From assembly GCF_030678875.1 (NCBI RefSeq), contig NZ_JAUUDS010000001.1:682001-746000 (forward strand): DNA of 64,000 nt, given 5' to 3'. Source of the DNA: Sphingomonas aurea (GTDB taxonomy: Bacteria; Pseudomonadota; Alphaproteobacteria; Sphingomonadales; Sphingomonadaceae). This document shows, piece by piece, positions 35,376 through 43,631 of the stretch (position 1 is its first letter; each line of letters starts with the position of its first letter). The notes beneath the pieces are model-generated. The model was given only the letters and a program-made list of their open reading frames with translations, did no database searches and was not told the origin of the DNA. Position numbers and translations under genes: made by a program.

Positions 35376-35537
35376 TTATGCCGCCTCCAGCATCGAAAGG
35401 AGGCTGTCCCACCTTACCAAGGTTCGGTGGCCGACTCGCACCGTCTTGAGATTGCCGGCGCTGATTGCCCTGTAGAGGGTGCTGCGGCTGAGGCCGGTCG
35501 CCTCAACTGCCTCGTTGATAGAGCCCGTGATTTTCAT
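35376..35537 (-). CDS. AlpA/excisionase-like MerR-type HTH protein
   Basis: A 53-aa protein from ATG 35537. GSINEAVEATGLSRSTLYRA and RVGHRTLVRWDSLLSML form the short winged HTH of the AlpA/Xis (MerR-type, HTH_17) family, which binds att DNA and controls integrase genes in P4-like elements. It lies between the integrase and replication operon, its usual place, and is the first gene of the minus-strand operon running to 30707. Confidence 0.85.
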   Translation of the reverse strand: MKITGSINEAVEATGLSRSTLYRAISAGNLKTVRVGHRTLVRWDSLLSMLEAA

Positions 35538-35577
35538 CGTTAGCCTCCGACAGATCGGTGGCGCGCGCGGAGAACAC

Positions 35578-35609
35578 AAAAAAAGCCGCCCCGAATTTCG
35601 GAGCGACTT
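35578..35609 (-). terminator. intrinsic terminator between int and alpA-like gene (proximal)
   Basis: On the minus strand a GC-rich hairpin (AGTCGCTCCGAA / TTCGGGGCGGCT, few mismatches) is followed by seven T. It lies about 145 bp after the integrase stop and 40 bp before the AlpA-like start, so it would also isolate the two units. Confidence 0.75.
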
Positions 35610-35643
35610 GGATGTCACGCGGCCAGTATGGTTGATTGAAACG

Positions 35644-35674
35644 AAAAAAAGGCCCCCGGATGGGAGCCTTTTCT
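35644..35674 (-). terminator. intrinsic terminator of the integrase gene
   Basis: AAAAGGC-CCC-CGGAT-GGG-A-GCCTTTT gives a 10-bp stem with one bulge. The minus strand ends in seven T, the plus strand in four, so it may work in both directions. It lies 80 bp after the integrase stop. Confidence 0.75.
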
Positions 35675-35753
35675 GAACGCGACAAGCGCGTGATAGCTGA
35701 CTGCCAGAAACGTCAGGGGCGGTCAACACCCTTTAACATGGCATCGCATGAAA

Positions 35754-36938
35754 CTACGCGATCTTTGCGGTCGCTCCCCAAAGCGGCAGGACATTCGACT
35801 TTCCGGCCAAATGAACGCCCCACCCGTCGAGAAGCTGGCGGCGCAGCTCAAGCAACTGCGTTCGTTTGTAGGCGCGCACCACCTTGTCAGGGATCGTGTG
35901 AGCCAACGCCGCCTCTGCGACGGCCTCAGGCATGTTCGGCATGACCTCCGCCGCCCAATCCCGGAACGACGAACGGAACCCGTGAGGCACGTAGGGAAGA
36001 TCAGCATCGCGCATGATCTTGGACAGCGTCATGTCGCTCAGGGGCTTGTTCGCCACCGAGGCAAAGACGAGGCCGCTGGGTGCGCCCCGTTCGCCCTTCA
36101 CCCGGCGCAGGATCGACACGGCATATTCGTTGAGGGTGACGACGTGCGCCACCTTGCTCTTCATGATCGATGCCGGCCGGCTCCACAGCCGCTTTTCCAA
36201 GTCGATCTGCTCCCAGCGTGCTTGCCGCACTTCCCCGCTGCGCGCCGCCGTGGCGACGGCGAACAGGAGCGCAAGCCGACCCGTCGTAGGGGCCTTCGCC
36301 TCCAAGTCGACAACGAAAGCGGGAACTTCGGCATAGGGCATTGCCGCCATAGCGCCGCCTGCCTCCTGCCGGCTCAGGAGGTGGCCCAATTCCCGCATCG
36401 GCGCATCAGTCGTGCGCCACTTCGACGCCTTGGCGAACGACAGCACCACCCCGATCCGATGCCGCACCTTGACCGCCATTGCCGGCTTGGCCGTCCAGAT
36501 CGGCTTAAGCGCACGCGCGATGTCCGCCGCTTCGATGTGCTCCACCAGCAGATCGCCCAGCGTCGGATAGGCATGCTCAGCAAGCGACGACAGGAAAGCG
36601 TCCGCCGTCTTCGCTGCCCAGCCGTCCGCCTTCGCGATGTGCGTCGCCAGCGCGGCGTCGCGGAAGGTCTTGGCTATGAATGACCGCCTATCTCGCTCCA
36701 CCACTGGGTCACGCCCGTTCAATGCGTGCTTCAGCAGCCTCGCCGCTTCCTCTCGCGCTTCGGCCAACGAGAGCTTCGCAATCGAGCCTAAGCCGATGTC
36801 GCGGCGCCTGCCCTCCACCCTAACCCGCAGCAACCACGATCGGGCACCAGTTGGCTTGACGAGAAGATAGAGCCCTCCCCCGTCACCGTGGCGGCCGGGC
36901 TTGGCGTTCTTGACCGTCAGCGCGTTCAGCTTGCCCAT
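35754..36938 (-). CDS. tyrosine-type site-specific integrase (P4-like)
   Basis: A 394-aa protein. The N-terminal DUF4102-type arm-binding domain (LTVKNAKPGRHGDGGGLYL) is followed by a core-binding domain (about 95-190) and the catalytic domain with Arg233 (ARSGEVR), HxxR (His319, Arg322, HGFRSSFRD), His347 and nucleophile Tyr357 (VRAYKRT), so all catalytic residues are present. It lies about 140 bp inside the right att copy, and transcription runs away from att. It should catalyse insertion into and excision from tRNA-Asn. Confidence 0.95.
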   Translation of the reverse strand: MGKLNALTVKNAKPGRHGDGGGLYLLVKPTGARSWLLRVRVEGRRRDIGLGSIAKLSLAEAREEAARLLKHALNGRDPVVERDRRSFIAKTFRDAALATHIAKADGWAAKTADAFLSSLAEHAYPTLGDLLVEHIEAADIARALKPIWTAKPAMAVKVRHRIGVVLSFAKASKWRTTDAPMRELGHLLSRQEAGGAMAAMPYAEVPAFVVDLEAKAPTTGRLALLFAVATAARSGEVRQARWEQIDLEKRLWSRPASIMKSKVAHVVTLNEYAVSILRRVKGERGAPSGLVFASVANKPLSDMTLSKIMRDADLPYVPHGFRSSFRDWAAEVMPNMPEAVAEAALAHTIPDKVVRAYKRTQLLELRRQLLDGWGVHLAGKSNVLPLWGATAKIA

Positions 36939-37080
36939 GCCGTTCCCTCCATGGTTCCCACCAGATAAGCGGATCGCGGTGGGTCAGCAAGACACAACAT
37001 GAAACGGTAATGGCGACCTCTAAGAGGGCATGATCTTCAATTTGAACCAAGATGGCACTGCCTGATACAGATAGTTATTC

Positions 37081-37099
37081 TCCTACTCAGGGAGCCACC
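37081..37099 (+). repeat. attR core: 19-bp copy of the tRNA-Asn 3' end
   Basis: Identical to 12256-12274. The upstream flank here is element DNA (integrase side) and the downstream flank is host DNA leading to yjbQ, 26 bp away. Confidence 0.93.
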
Positions 37100-37124
37100 C
37101 CGCCCGCTTCGGCGTTGGACGGGA

Positions 37125-37541
37125 ATGCGGCAGGCCAGTACCCAGATCGTCATCGCCACCAGCGGCCCCGGGCTGATCGAGTTCACCGATCGCGTGAACG
37201 CGTGGGTCGCCCAGCAGGAATTCCACGAGGGGCTGCTGACGATATTCTGTCGTCACACCTCCGCCTCGCTGCTGATCCAGGAAAATGCCGCTCCGGCGGC
37301 GCGGCGCGATCTGGAACGCTATTTCTCGCAGCTGGCACCGGAGAGCGATATGTACGAGCATGATGACGAGGGCCCCGACGATATGCCCGCCCATCTGCGC
37401 GCCGCCCTCACCGCAGTATCGCTGTCGATCCCGCTCGCATCCGGACGGCTGGCGCTCGGCACATGGCAGGGCATTTACCTGTTCGAGCATCGCCAGGCAC
37501 CGCATCGACGCAGCATCGCGCTGCACCTGATCGGCGTGTGA
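37125..37541 (+). CDS. YjbQ/UPF0047 family protein
   Basis: A 138-aa protein with the family hallmarks HTSASLLIQENA, HDDEGPDDMPAHLRAAL and a late GTWQGIYLFEHR. YjbQ proteins have weak thiamine-phosphate synthase activity; the true role is unresolved. Before integration this gene would have lain just downstream of tRNA-Asn, so the insertion may have altered its transcription. A GGACGGGA sits before the ATG. Confidence 0.9.
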   Translation: MRQASTQIVIATSGPGLIEFTDRVNAWVAQQEFHEGLLTIFCRHTSASLLIQENAAPAARRDLERYFSQLAPESDMYEHDDEGPDDMPAHLRAALTAVSLSIPLASGRLALGTWQGIYLFEHRQAPHRRSIALHLIGV

Positions 37542-37659
37542 AGCTGAAGCTTTGGTGACGCAGATTTCTGAACGGGAGCCATCCTGTTCATCGCTCGTTC
37601 CACCTTCCAAGGCTAATGCGGGGCGGTTCGCCGCATTGGGCGCGAACGGAGATGTCGAT

Positions 37660-38274
37660 ATGGCTTTTTCACTCGGCCGCAGGGCCATCGTGGCGGCCCT
37701 CGCCACCAGTACATTGTTGGTCGCCGGTTGCGCGACCGAGACGACCTACCGCCCTGCGACCGGCCAGGGTTTCAACCGGTCGGGTTATAGCGACCGGCAG
37801 ATCGAACCGAATCGTTTCCTGGTCAGCTTCGCCGGCAACAGCGTGACCTCGCGCGACACCGTGGAGCGCTACCTGTTCTTCCGCGCGGCCGAACTGACGT
37901 TGCAGCAGGGCTTCGACTATTTCGTCATGGCCGACCGCGACACCAACCTCCAGTCGCGGACCTATTCGACCGGGGGCGCCTTTGGCGGTGGCTTGGGTTA
38001 TGGTGGGTTCGGCGGCTTCTGGGGCCCGTCCTGGCGCTACTACGGACGCGGCTTCGGCTGGCGCAGTTGGGATCCGTGGTTCGGTGGTGGCCTGGGTCCA
38101 TGGGGCAACGACTTCGACGTCCGTACGATCGACCGGTACGAGGCGACTGCGGAAATCGTGATGCGCAAGGGCCCGATCCCGCGCGAGAACATCCGGGCCT
38201 TCGATGCACGCAAGGTCGTGGAGTCGATCGGACCGTCGGTGGTCTTGCCGGAACAAGGCGGTCGCCGCCGCTGA
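37660..38274 (+). CDS. CC0125/CC1285-type lipoprotein
   Basis: A 204-aa lipoprotein from ATG 37660. Signal peptide with lipobox LLVAGC (Cys24). The domain YSDRQIEPNRFLVSFAGNSV then VERYLFFRAAELTLQQGFDY followed by a Gly/Trp/Tyr-rich low-complexity segment is typical of the Caulobacter CC0125/CC1285 family, of unknown function. An upstream in-frame ATG at 37552 would add 36 non-family residues. It is followed by a strong terminator shared with secA. Confidence 0.85.
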   Translation: MAFSLGRRAIVAALATSTLLVAGCATETTYRPATGQGFNRSGYSDRQIEPNRFLVSFAGNSVTSRDTVERYLFFRAAELTLQQGFDYFVMADRDTNLQSRTYSTGGAFGGGLGYGGFGGFWGPSWRYYGRGFGWRSWDPWFGGGLGPWGNDFDVRTIDRYEATAEIVMRKGPIPRENIRAFDARKVVESIGPSVVLPEQGGRRR

Positions 38275-38296
38275 TCGGCCGGGATCGTAGATCGAG

Positions 38297-38333
38297 AAAG
38301 GGCCGGATCACCCAGGGTGATCCGGCCCTTTTC
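38297..38333 (+). terminator. strong intrinsic terminator after the lipoprotein gene
   Basis: A perfect stem GGGCCGGATCACC / GGTGATCCGGCCC with a 4-nt loop, flanked by AAA and TTTT. It lies between convergent genes and should work in both directions (also for secA). Confidence 0.85.
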
Positions 38334-38342
38334 TATTGCCTG

Positions 38343-38373
38343 CCGTCATGCCCGGATCGCGCCGGCATGACGG
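38343..38373. repeat. REP-like hairpin next to secA
   Basis: CCGTCATGCC (38343-38352) pairs fully with GGCATGACGG (38364-38373) around an 11-nt loop. Motifs of the type GTCAT-CCGG/CCGG-ATGAC are dispersed repeats in sphingomonad genomes; a related set occurs at 62101-62190. Confidence 0.55.
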
Positions 38374-38380
38374 TGAAGGT

Positions 38381-41128
38381 TCAGGCCGCAGCGACGTTGC
38401 CGTGGCAGTGCTTGTACTTGCGCCCCGACCCGCAGGGGCACGGTGCGTTGCGGTTGACGCGGCCCTCCCAATCGGCCGGATCCTCGCCCAGATCGGTCGG
38501 CTCCGGCCGCGGGATCTGGAGCGAGGGCAGCGTCGTCGTCACCAGCCCCAGCGTGCCGGCATCGATATCGCGGCTATTGTCCTCGCCGGTCAGCGGGTCG
38601 AAGTGGGTGGTCAGGAAATCGGGCAGCGGCGGCAGTTCCGGTGCGGGCTGGAACTGGAAATTGGCATGGGCGATGGTGCGCGTCACATCCTCGCGGATCA
38701 CGTCGAGCATGCGCTGAAACAGCGAGAACGCCTCCTGCTTATACTCGTTGATCGGCGTCTTCTGCGCATAGGCGCGCAGATGGACGACCTGACGCAGCGC
38801 GTCGAGCGTCGCCAGATGCTCCTTCCAGTGATGGTCGAGGTGCTGGAGCAGGATCGACTTCTCGACCTGTAGCCAGGTCTCGGGCTCCAGCTGTGCCGAC
38901 TTCTCGGCGACGGCGGCATCGGCCGCGGCCTGAACACGCTCGTCGACGATCTCGGGATCGATCGCCTCTTCCTCCAGCCACGCCTCGATCTGGACGTCGA
39001 GGTTCAGCACCTCGGCCAGGCGCGTGCGCATACCCTCGATATCCCATTGCTCGGGATAGGAGTTGGGCGGACATGCCTCGCCGACGATGGTGTTCACCGT
39101 CTCGGCACGCATGTCGGCGACCATGTCGTCGACAGACTCGGCGTCCATGATGTCGGCGCGCTGCTCGTAGATGACCTTGCGCTGGTCGTTCATCACGTCG
39201 TCATATTCGACGACCTGCTTGCGGATGTCGTAGTTGCGCGCCTCGACCTTCTTCTGCGCGGTCTCGATCGCCTTGGTCAGCCACTTGCTGCCGATCGCCT
39301 CGCCATCCTCCATGTTCGATCGCATCATGCGGGCGAACAGCGTGTCGGGGCCGAAGATTCGCAGCAGGTCGTCGTCGAGCGACAGGTAGAAGCGCGACAG
39401 GCCGGGATCGCCCTGCCGTCCCGAGCGGCCGCGCAGCTGGTTGTCGATGCGCCGGCTCTCGTGCCGCTCGGTGCCGAGCACGAACAGGCCGCCGCTCGCC
39501 AGCACCTCGGCCTTCTCCGCCGCGATTTCCGTGCGGATCGCCTCGGCCCGGACCTCGTAATCCGGCGTGCCCGCGACCAGATCGGGATGCTCGTCGCCCA
39601 TCCGGAACTCGAGATTGCCGCCCAGCTGAATGTCGGTGCCACGGCCGGCCATGTTGGTCGCGATCGTCACCGCCGAGCGGCGCCCGGCCTGCGCCACGAT
39701 ATGCGCCTCCATCTCATGGTGGCGGGCGTTCAGCACCTTGTGGTCGACCCCCTCCTGCGTGAGGAATTCGGACAGCAGCTCGGACTTCTCGATCGATACG
39801 GTGCCGACCAGCACCGGCTGGCCCTTGCTGGCATGCTCGCCGATCTTCTTGGCGATGGCGCGGAACTTGTCCTGCGTGTCCTTGTAGAACTCGTCCTCTT
39901 CGTCGATCCGCTGGACCGGCACGTTGGTCGGGATCGAGACGACGTTCATCTTGTAGATGTCGAAGAACTCCGGCGCCTCGGTGGCGGCGGTGCCGGTCAT
40001 GCCGCCCAGCTTGGGATACATGCGGAAATAGTTCTGGAAGGTGATCGAGGCCATGGTCTGGTTCTCGGGCTCGATGTTCACACCCTCCTTCGCCTCGACC
40101 GCCTGATGCAGGCCATCGGACCAGCGGCGCCCGTCCATCATGCGGCCGGTGAACTCGTCGATGATGACGACCTTCCCGTCCTTCACCAGATAGTCGACGT
40201 CGCGCTTGAACATCATGTTCGCGCGCAGCGCCTGGTTCAGGTGGTGGACGACCTGCGTGTTCTCGAAATCGTACAGGTTCTCGCCCTGGAGCAACCCCGC
40301 CGCCTCCAGCATCCGCTCGGCACGCTCGGTGCCGTCCTCGGTCAGGATGATCGACTTCTGCTTCTCGTCCTTCTCGTAATCCTCCGGATTGAACTGGCTG
40401 ACGACGGCATGAACCAGCTTGTACAGCTCGGATTTGTCGTCGGTCGGGCCGGAGATGATGAGCGGGGTACGCGCCTCGTCGATCAGGATCGAATCGACCT
40501 CGTCGACGATCGCGAAGTTGAAGGCGCGCTGCACCATCGACGACCGTTCGTACTTCATGTTGTCGCGCAGATAGTCGAAGCCGAACTCGTTGTTCGTGCC
40601 GTAGGTGATGTCTGAATGGTACGCGTCGCGGCGCTGCTGGTCGGTCAGGTTCGGCACGATCGTGCCGGTGGTCAGGCCCAGGAATCCATAGACCTGCGCC
40701 ATCCACGCCGCATCGCGGCTGGCGAGATAGTCGTTGACGGTCACGACGTGCACGCCCTTGCCGGGCAATGCGTTCAGATAGGTGGCGAGCGTCGCCACCA
40801 GCGTCTTGCCCTCGCCCGTTCGCATCTCGGCGATCTCGCCGCGGTGAAGGACGATGCCACCGACCATCTGCACATCATAGTGCCGCTGGCCGAGCACGCG
40901 GCGGGCCGCCTCGCGCACCGTCGCGAACGCCTCAGGCAGAAGGTCGTCAAGCGCGGTGCCGTTCGCCAGCCGCTCACGGAACTTCACCGTCTGCGCCGAC
41001 AGGTCGGCATCGGACAGCGACTGGAGCATGGGCTCGAAGCTCGCGATCTTGGCGATGATCGGGTTGAGCGACTTGACATAACGATCGTTGGACGACCCGA
41101 AGATCGACTTGGCGAAACCACCGAACAT
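38381..41128 (-). CDS. secA: preprotein translocase ATPase SecA
   Basis: A 915-aa motor protein driving Sec-dependent export. Walker A is MRTGEGKT (around residues 102-109), the DEAD-type box is [13 protein letters not shown], and GRAGRQGDPG-type motif ([17 protein letters not shown]) is present. The C-terminal zinc/SecB-binding tail is [14 protein letters not shown], with CxCx8CH complete. Length is normal for alphaproteobacteria. It ends at the shared terminator with the lipoprotein gene. Confidence 0.97.
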   Translation of the reverse strand: MFGGFAKSIFGSSNDRYVKSLNPIIAKIASFEPMLQSLSDADLSAQTVKFRERLANGTALDDLLPEAFATVREAARRVLGQRHYDVQMVGGIVLHRGEIAEMRTGEGKTLVATLATYLNALPGKGVHVVTVNDYLASRDAAWMAQVYGFLGLTTGTIVPNLTDQQRRDAYHSDITYGTNNEFGFDYLRDNMKYERSSMVQRAFNFAIVDEVDSILIDEARTPLIISGPTDDKSELYKLVHAVVSQFNPEDYEKDEKQKSIILTEDGTERAERMLEAAGLLQGENLYDFENTQVVHHLNQALRANMMFKRDVDYLVKDGKVVIIDEFTGRMMDGRRWSDGLHQAVEAKEGVNIEPENQTMASITFQNYFRMYPKLGGMTGTAATEAPEFFDIYKMNVVSIPTNVPVQRIDEEDEFYKDTQDKFRAIAKKIGEHASKGQPVLVGTVSIEKSELLSEFLTQEGVDHKVLNARHHEMEAHIVAQAGRRSAVTIATNMAGRGTDIQLGGNLEFRMGDEHPDLVAGTPDYEVRAEAIRTEIAAEKAEVLASGGLFVLGTERHESRRIDNQLRGRSGRQGDPGLSRFYLSLDDDLLRIFGPDTLFARMMRSNMEDGEAIGSKWLTKAIETAQKKVEARNYDIRKQVVEYDDVMNDQRKVIYEQRADIMDAESVDDMVADMRAETVNTIVGEACPPNSYPEQWDIEGMRTRLAEVLNLDVQIEAWLEEEAIDPEIVDERVQAAADAAVAEKSAQLEPETWLQVEKSILLQHLDHHWKEHLATLDALRQVVHLRAYAQKTPINEYKQEAFSLFQRMLDVIREDVTRTIAHANFQFQPAPELPPLPDFLTTHFDPLTGEDNSRDIDAGTLGLVTTTLPSLQIPRPEPTDLGEDPADWEGRVNRNAPCPCGSGRKYKHCHGNVAAA

Positions 41129-41215
41129 GGGCGGATATTCCTGACATATGGATTGGGCCGGGCACGCCGCATCGGACGGTCCCGCAGGGAAGAAACGGCT
41201 GAGGCTGGTCCGCGG

Positions 41216-41479
41216 CTATTCGCGCCGGCGGGTCGCCCATAGCGGGACGGCGACGGCCGTCGGGTTCGTCGAGGCGGAAACCTGAAGTCGGCCGGCGATC
41301 TCGACCAGCGTCGGCAGCGTGGCTGTCGGTCGCGTCGCCTGCGAGCGCGGAGCGGCACGGCTCGCCGCCTGCACGACGCTGCTGCCGGCTACAGCCTGCA
41401 CCGCATCGGGTGCCCGCACGGCACCACCGATCCCCGCCAGGGCGGAGAAGAGCGCGGACAGGAGGAGGAGCAGGTTCAT
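41216..41479 (-). CDS. small hypothetical exported protein
   Basis: An 87-aa protein from ATG 41479. An N-terminal signal-like segment MNLLLLLSALFSALAGIGGA is followed by a low-complexity Ala/Thr/Val/Arg region. There is no recognised family and no strong ribosome site, so it may be a chance ORF. It lies between secA and the divergent argJ. Confidence 0.45.
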   Translation of the reverse strand: MNLLLLLSALFSALAGIGGAVRAPDAVQAVAGSSVVQAASRAAPRSQATRPTATLPTLVEIAGRLQVSASTNPTAVAVPLWATRRRE

Positions 41480-41592
41480 GCGCGCCCGGACATAAGCAGC
41501 ATAGGCTGAACAGTCCATCCCGCAGACATGGTTACCGGCGCCCTGCACCATGACACTGGCGCCGCACGCCCGCGTTCAGTATCGAGCGGCGC

Positions 41593-42813
41593 ATGACCGT
41601 CTCGCCCCTCGCCCGCCCCTTTCCCGCCCTGCCGCCGGTCGCCGGCGTCGAGCTGCGCATCGCGAGAGCGCGGTACAAGACATGGGATCGCTGCGACCTG
41701 ACTTTCGCGACGTTGGCAGAGGGTACGACGGTGGCCGGCGTGCTGACCCAGAGCCGCTGCCCCTCGCCCGAAGTAGAGTGGTGCCGCAAGGCGCTGGTTC
41801 TCGGAAACGCGCGTGCGCTGGTGGTGAACGCGGGAAACTCCAACGCCTTTACCGGGGATCGCGGCCGGCAGGCGGTTGAGGCGATCGCGGCGCGCACCGC
41901 GGCGCATCTCGGCTGCCAACCGTCCGACGTCTTCGCCGCCTCGACGGGCGTGATCGGCGTGCCGCTGCCGATCGACAAGGCCGAGGCGGGGCTGGACGCC
42001 GCCTTCACCGCCGAAGCCTGTGACTGGCAGGACGCCGCTGAGACGATCGGAACGACCGACACCTATCCCAAGGGCGCGAGCACCACTGCGATCGTCGACG
42101 GGCATACGGTGACCCTTGTCGGGATCATCAAGGGATCGGGCATGATCGCGCCCGACATGGCGACGATGCTGGGTTTCGTCTTCACCGACGCCGCGGTCGA
42201 TCCGGCCTTTCTCCAGACTGCGCTGACAGCGGCGAACACACCCAGCTTCTCCTGCATCACCGTCGATGGCGACGCGTCGACCAGCGATACGGTACTGGCC
42301 TTCGCGACCGGCAAGGCGGGCAATGCGATGCTGGTTGATGCCGACAGCGCCGGCGCCGACGCCTTCGCCGCCGCGCTCGCCGACCTGTGCCGGCAACTGG
42401 CATTGCTCGTCGTCCGCGACGGCGAAGGCGCGACCAAGCTGATCGAGATCACGGTCGAGGGTGCCGAAAGCGATCGCAGCGCGCACCGCATCGCGATGAG
42501 CATCGCCAACTCGCCGCTGGTCAAGACCGCCATTGCCGGTGAGGACGCAAACTGGGGCCGCGTCGTCATGGCGGTCGGCAAGGCAGGGGAGCCGGCGGAG
42601 CGCGACCGGCTGGCGATCCGCTTCGGCACGACGCAGGTCGCCAGGGACGGGCTCGCGGTAAGCGGTTACGACGAGGCACCGGTCGCGGCGCACCTGAAGG
42701 GTGACGAAGTGGAGATCGGCGTCGACCTGGGTCTGGGTGATGGCCGCGCCACGGTGTGGACCTGCGACCTGACCCACGGCTACATCTCGATCAACGCCGA
42801 CTATCGCAGCTGA
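41593..42813 (+). CDS. argJ: bifunctional ornithine acetyltransferase / N-acetylglutamate synthase
   Basis: A 406-aa protein of the ArgJ family. GNSNAFTG and the self-cleavage site KGSGMIAPDMATML are present; the precursor is split between Ala and Thr of MATML into alpha and beta chains, and Thr is the nucleophile. ArgJ transfers acetyl from N-acetylornithine to glutamate in the cyclic arginine pathway. The end, THGYISINADYRS, is typical of the family. Confidence 0.95.
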   Translation: MTVSPLARPFPALPPVAGVELRIARARYKTWDRCDLTFATLAEGTTVAGVLTQSRCPSPEVEWCRKALVLGNARALVVNAGNSNAFTGDRGRQAVEAIAARTAAHLGCQPSDVFAASTGVIGVPLPIDKAEAGLDAAFTAEACDWQDAAETIGTTDTYPKGASTTAIVDGHTVTLVGIIKGSGMIAPDMATMLGFVFTDAAVDPAFLQTALTAANTPSFSCITVDGDASTSDTVLAFATGKAGNAMLVDADSAGADAFAAALADLCRQLALLVVRDGEGATKLIEITVEGAESDRSAHRIAMSIANSPLVKTAIAGEDANWGRVVMAVGKAGEPAERDRLAIRFGTTQVARDGLAVSGYDEAPVAAHLKGDEVEIGVDLGLGDGRATVWTCDLTHGYISINADYRS

Positions 42814-42927
42814 TCGCCTGCTCTGCGCCGATGCGGGCGGAATTGACGTCGGCCCGATCCATGCTATCCTTTGCAGACGCCGGGACACCCGGAAAACGAG
42901 GCCCGGCTCCTTTGGAGAGGATGGGCC

Positions 42928-43092
42928 ATGGCTATCGTCAAGCACGACATCGAACATGCCGGCATCGACTGGAAACATGCGGGCATCGACTGGCTGATCG
43001 GCGCCGCATTCCTGGCGGCGGTGCTGCTGCTGGTCTGGCTGGCGCAATTCGTCGCCACCGCGATCATCTATCTGGGCGAAATGGTGATGTAG
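42928..43092 (+). CDS. 54-aa membrane protein
   Basis: A small protein from ATG 42928 with GGAGAGG at good spacing. A duplicated HAGIDW motif (about residues 10-15 and 17-22) is followed by a single transmembrane helix (LIGAAFLAAVLLLVWLAQFV). No family is recognised; the good ribosome site and clear membrane segment support coding. Confidence 0.6.
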   Translation: MAIVKHDIEHAGIDWKHAGIDWLIGAAFLAAVLLLVWLAQFVATAIIYLGEMVM

Positions 43093-43249
43093 CGGCGGGC
43101 ATGGCGTAACCGTCGCCCACTCTTTCGTCACCCAGCGCAGGCTGAGTCTCCCGAGCGGGGAGCGCATTGCCCGCCAGGCAAAGGCCCCAGCCGGCAGTGG
43201 GGCGCCGTCTTGCTGAATGGCCGCCGCATGCGCGACGGCCATCCACCGA

Positions 43250-43570
43250 TCAGAGTGCGCCTTCCAGCCACGCCTTGATCCGCCCCTTGGGCTCGGCACC
43301 GACCTTGGTCGCCGCGGGGGCGCCGCCCTTGAACAGGATCATCGTCGGGATGCCGCGCACGCCGTAGCGGCCGGGCGCATCGGGATTGTCGTCGATGTTC
43401 AGCTTGGCAATCGTCACCTGCTCGCCCAGCTCTTCCGAGATCTCCTCCAGCGACGGCCCGATCATCTTGCAGGGCCCGCACCACTCGGCCCAGAAATCGA
43501 CCAGCACCGGGCGGTCGGCGTTCAGGACGTCGGCGTCGAAGCTGGCGTCGGTGATCTGCTTGGTTGCCAT
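43250..43570 (-). CDS. trxA: thioredoxin
   Basis: A 106-aa single-domain thioredoxin with the active site WCGPC (residues 30-34), cis-Pro in RGIPTMILF and normal length. I chose the second ATG (43570) because its distance from AAGGAG is better than that of 43573. It is the last gene of the divL-tsaE-amgK-murU-addB-addA-trxA run, about 60 bp behind addA. Confidence 0.97.
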   Translation of the reverse strand: MATKQITDASFDADVLNADRPVLVDFWAEWCGPCKMIGPSLEEISEELGEQVTIAKLNIDDNPDAPGRYGVRGIPTMILFKGGAPAATKVGAEPKGRIKAWLEGAL

Positions 43571-43631
43571 CATGTATCTCCTTGCATCGCGGATCTAGGG
43601 TGAAGGGTCGCCTGGCTCAACACGCGGGGAA

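Larger units (their letters stand above)
12256..37099. mobile_element. integrated prophage-like or satellite element in tRNA-Asn
   Basis: The element is about 24.8 kb, bounded by a perfect 19-bp repeat and carrying its integrase at the right end. Left arm: four ejection-type virion genes. Right arm: integrase, AlpA-like protein, primase, DUF3987 helicase-like protein and an iteron array. Centre: repressor-controlled operon, cargo and gene fragments. No terminase, portal, capsid, tail-tube or lysis gene is recognisable. It could be a phage satellite using a helper's particle, or a prophage with its structural core deleted. Confidence 0.9.

Noticed and set aside
12275..37080. CRISPR arrays or transposases within the element
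   Set aside because: No regularly spaced repeats with unique spacers and no transposase motifs were seen; the 9-bp iterons have no spacers.
43217..43242. Imperfect hairpin after trxA as a terminator
   Set aside because: One mismatch in an 11-bp stem and no T tract; left unannotated.
41476..43299. 607-codon open frame opposite argJ, and similar long antisense frames opposite addA, addB, mfd and secA
   Set aside because: They lack family motifs, have low-complexity Arg/Ala/Pro composition and mirror strongly supported genes.
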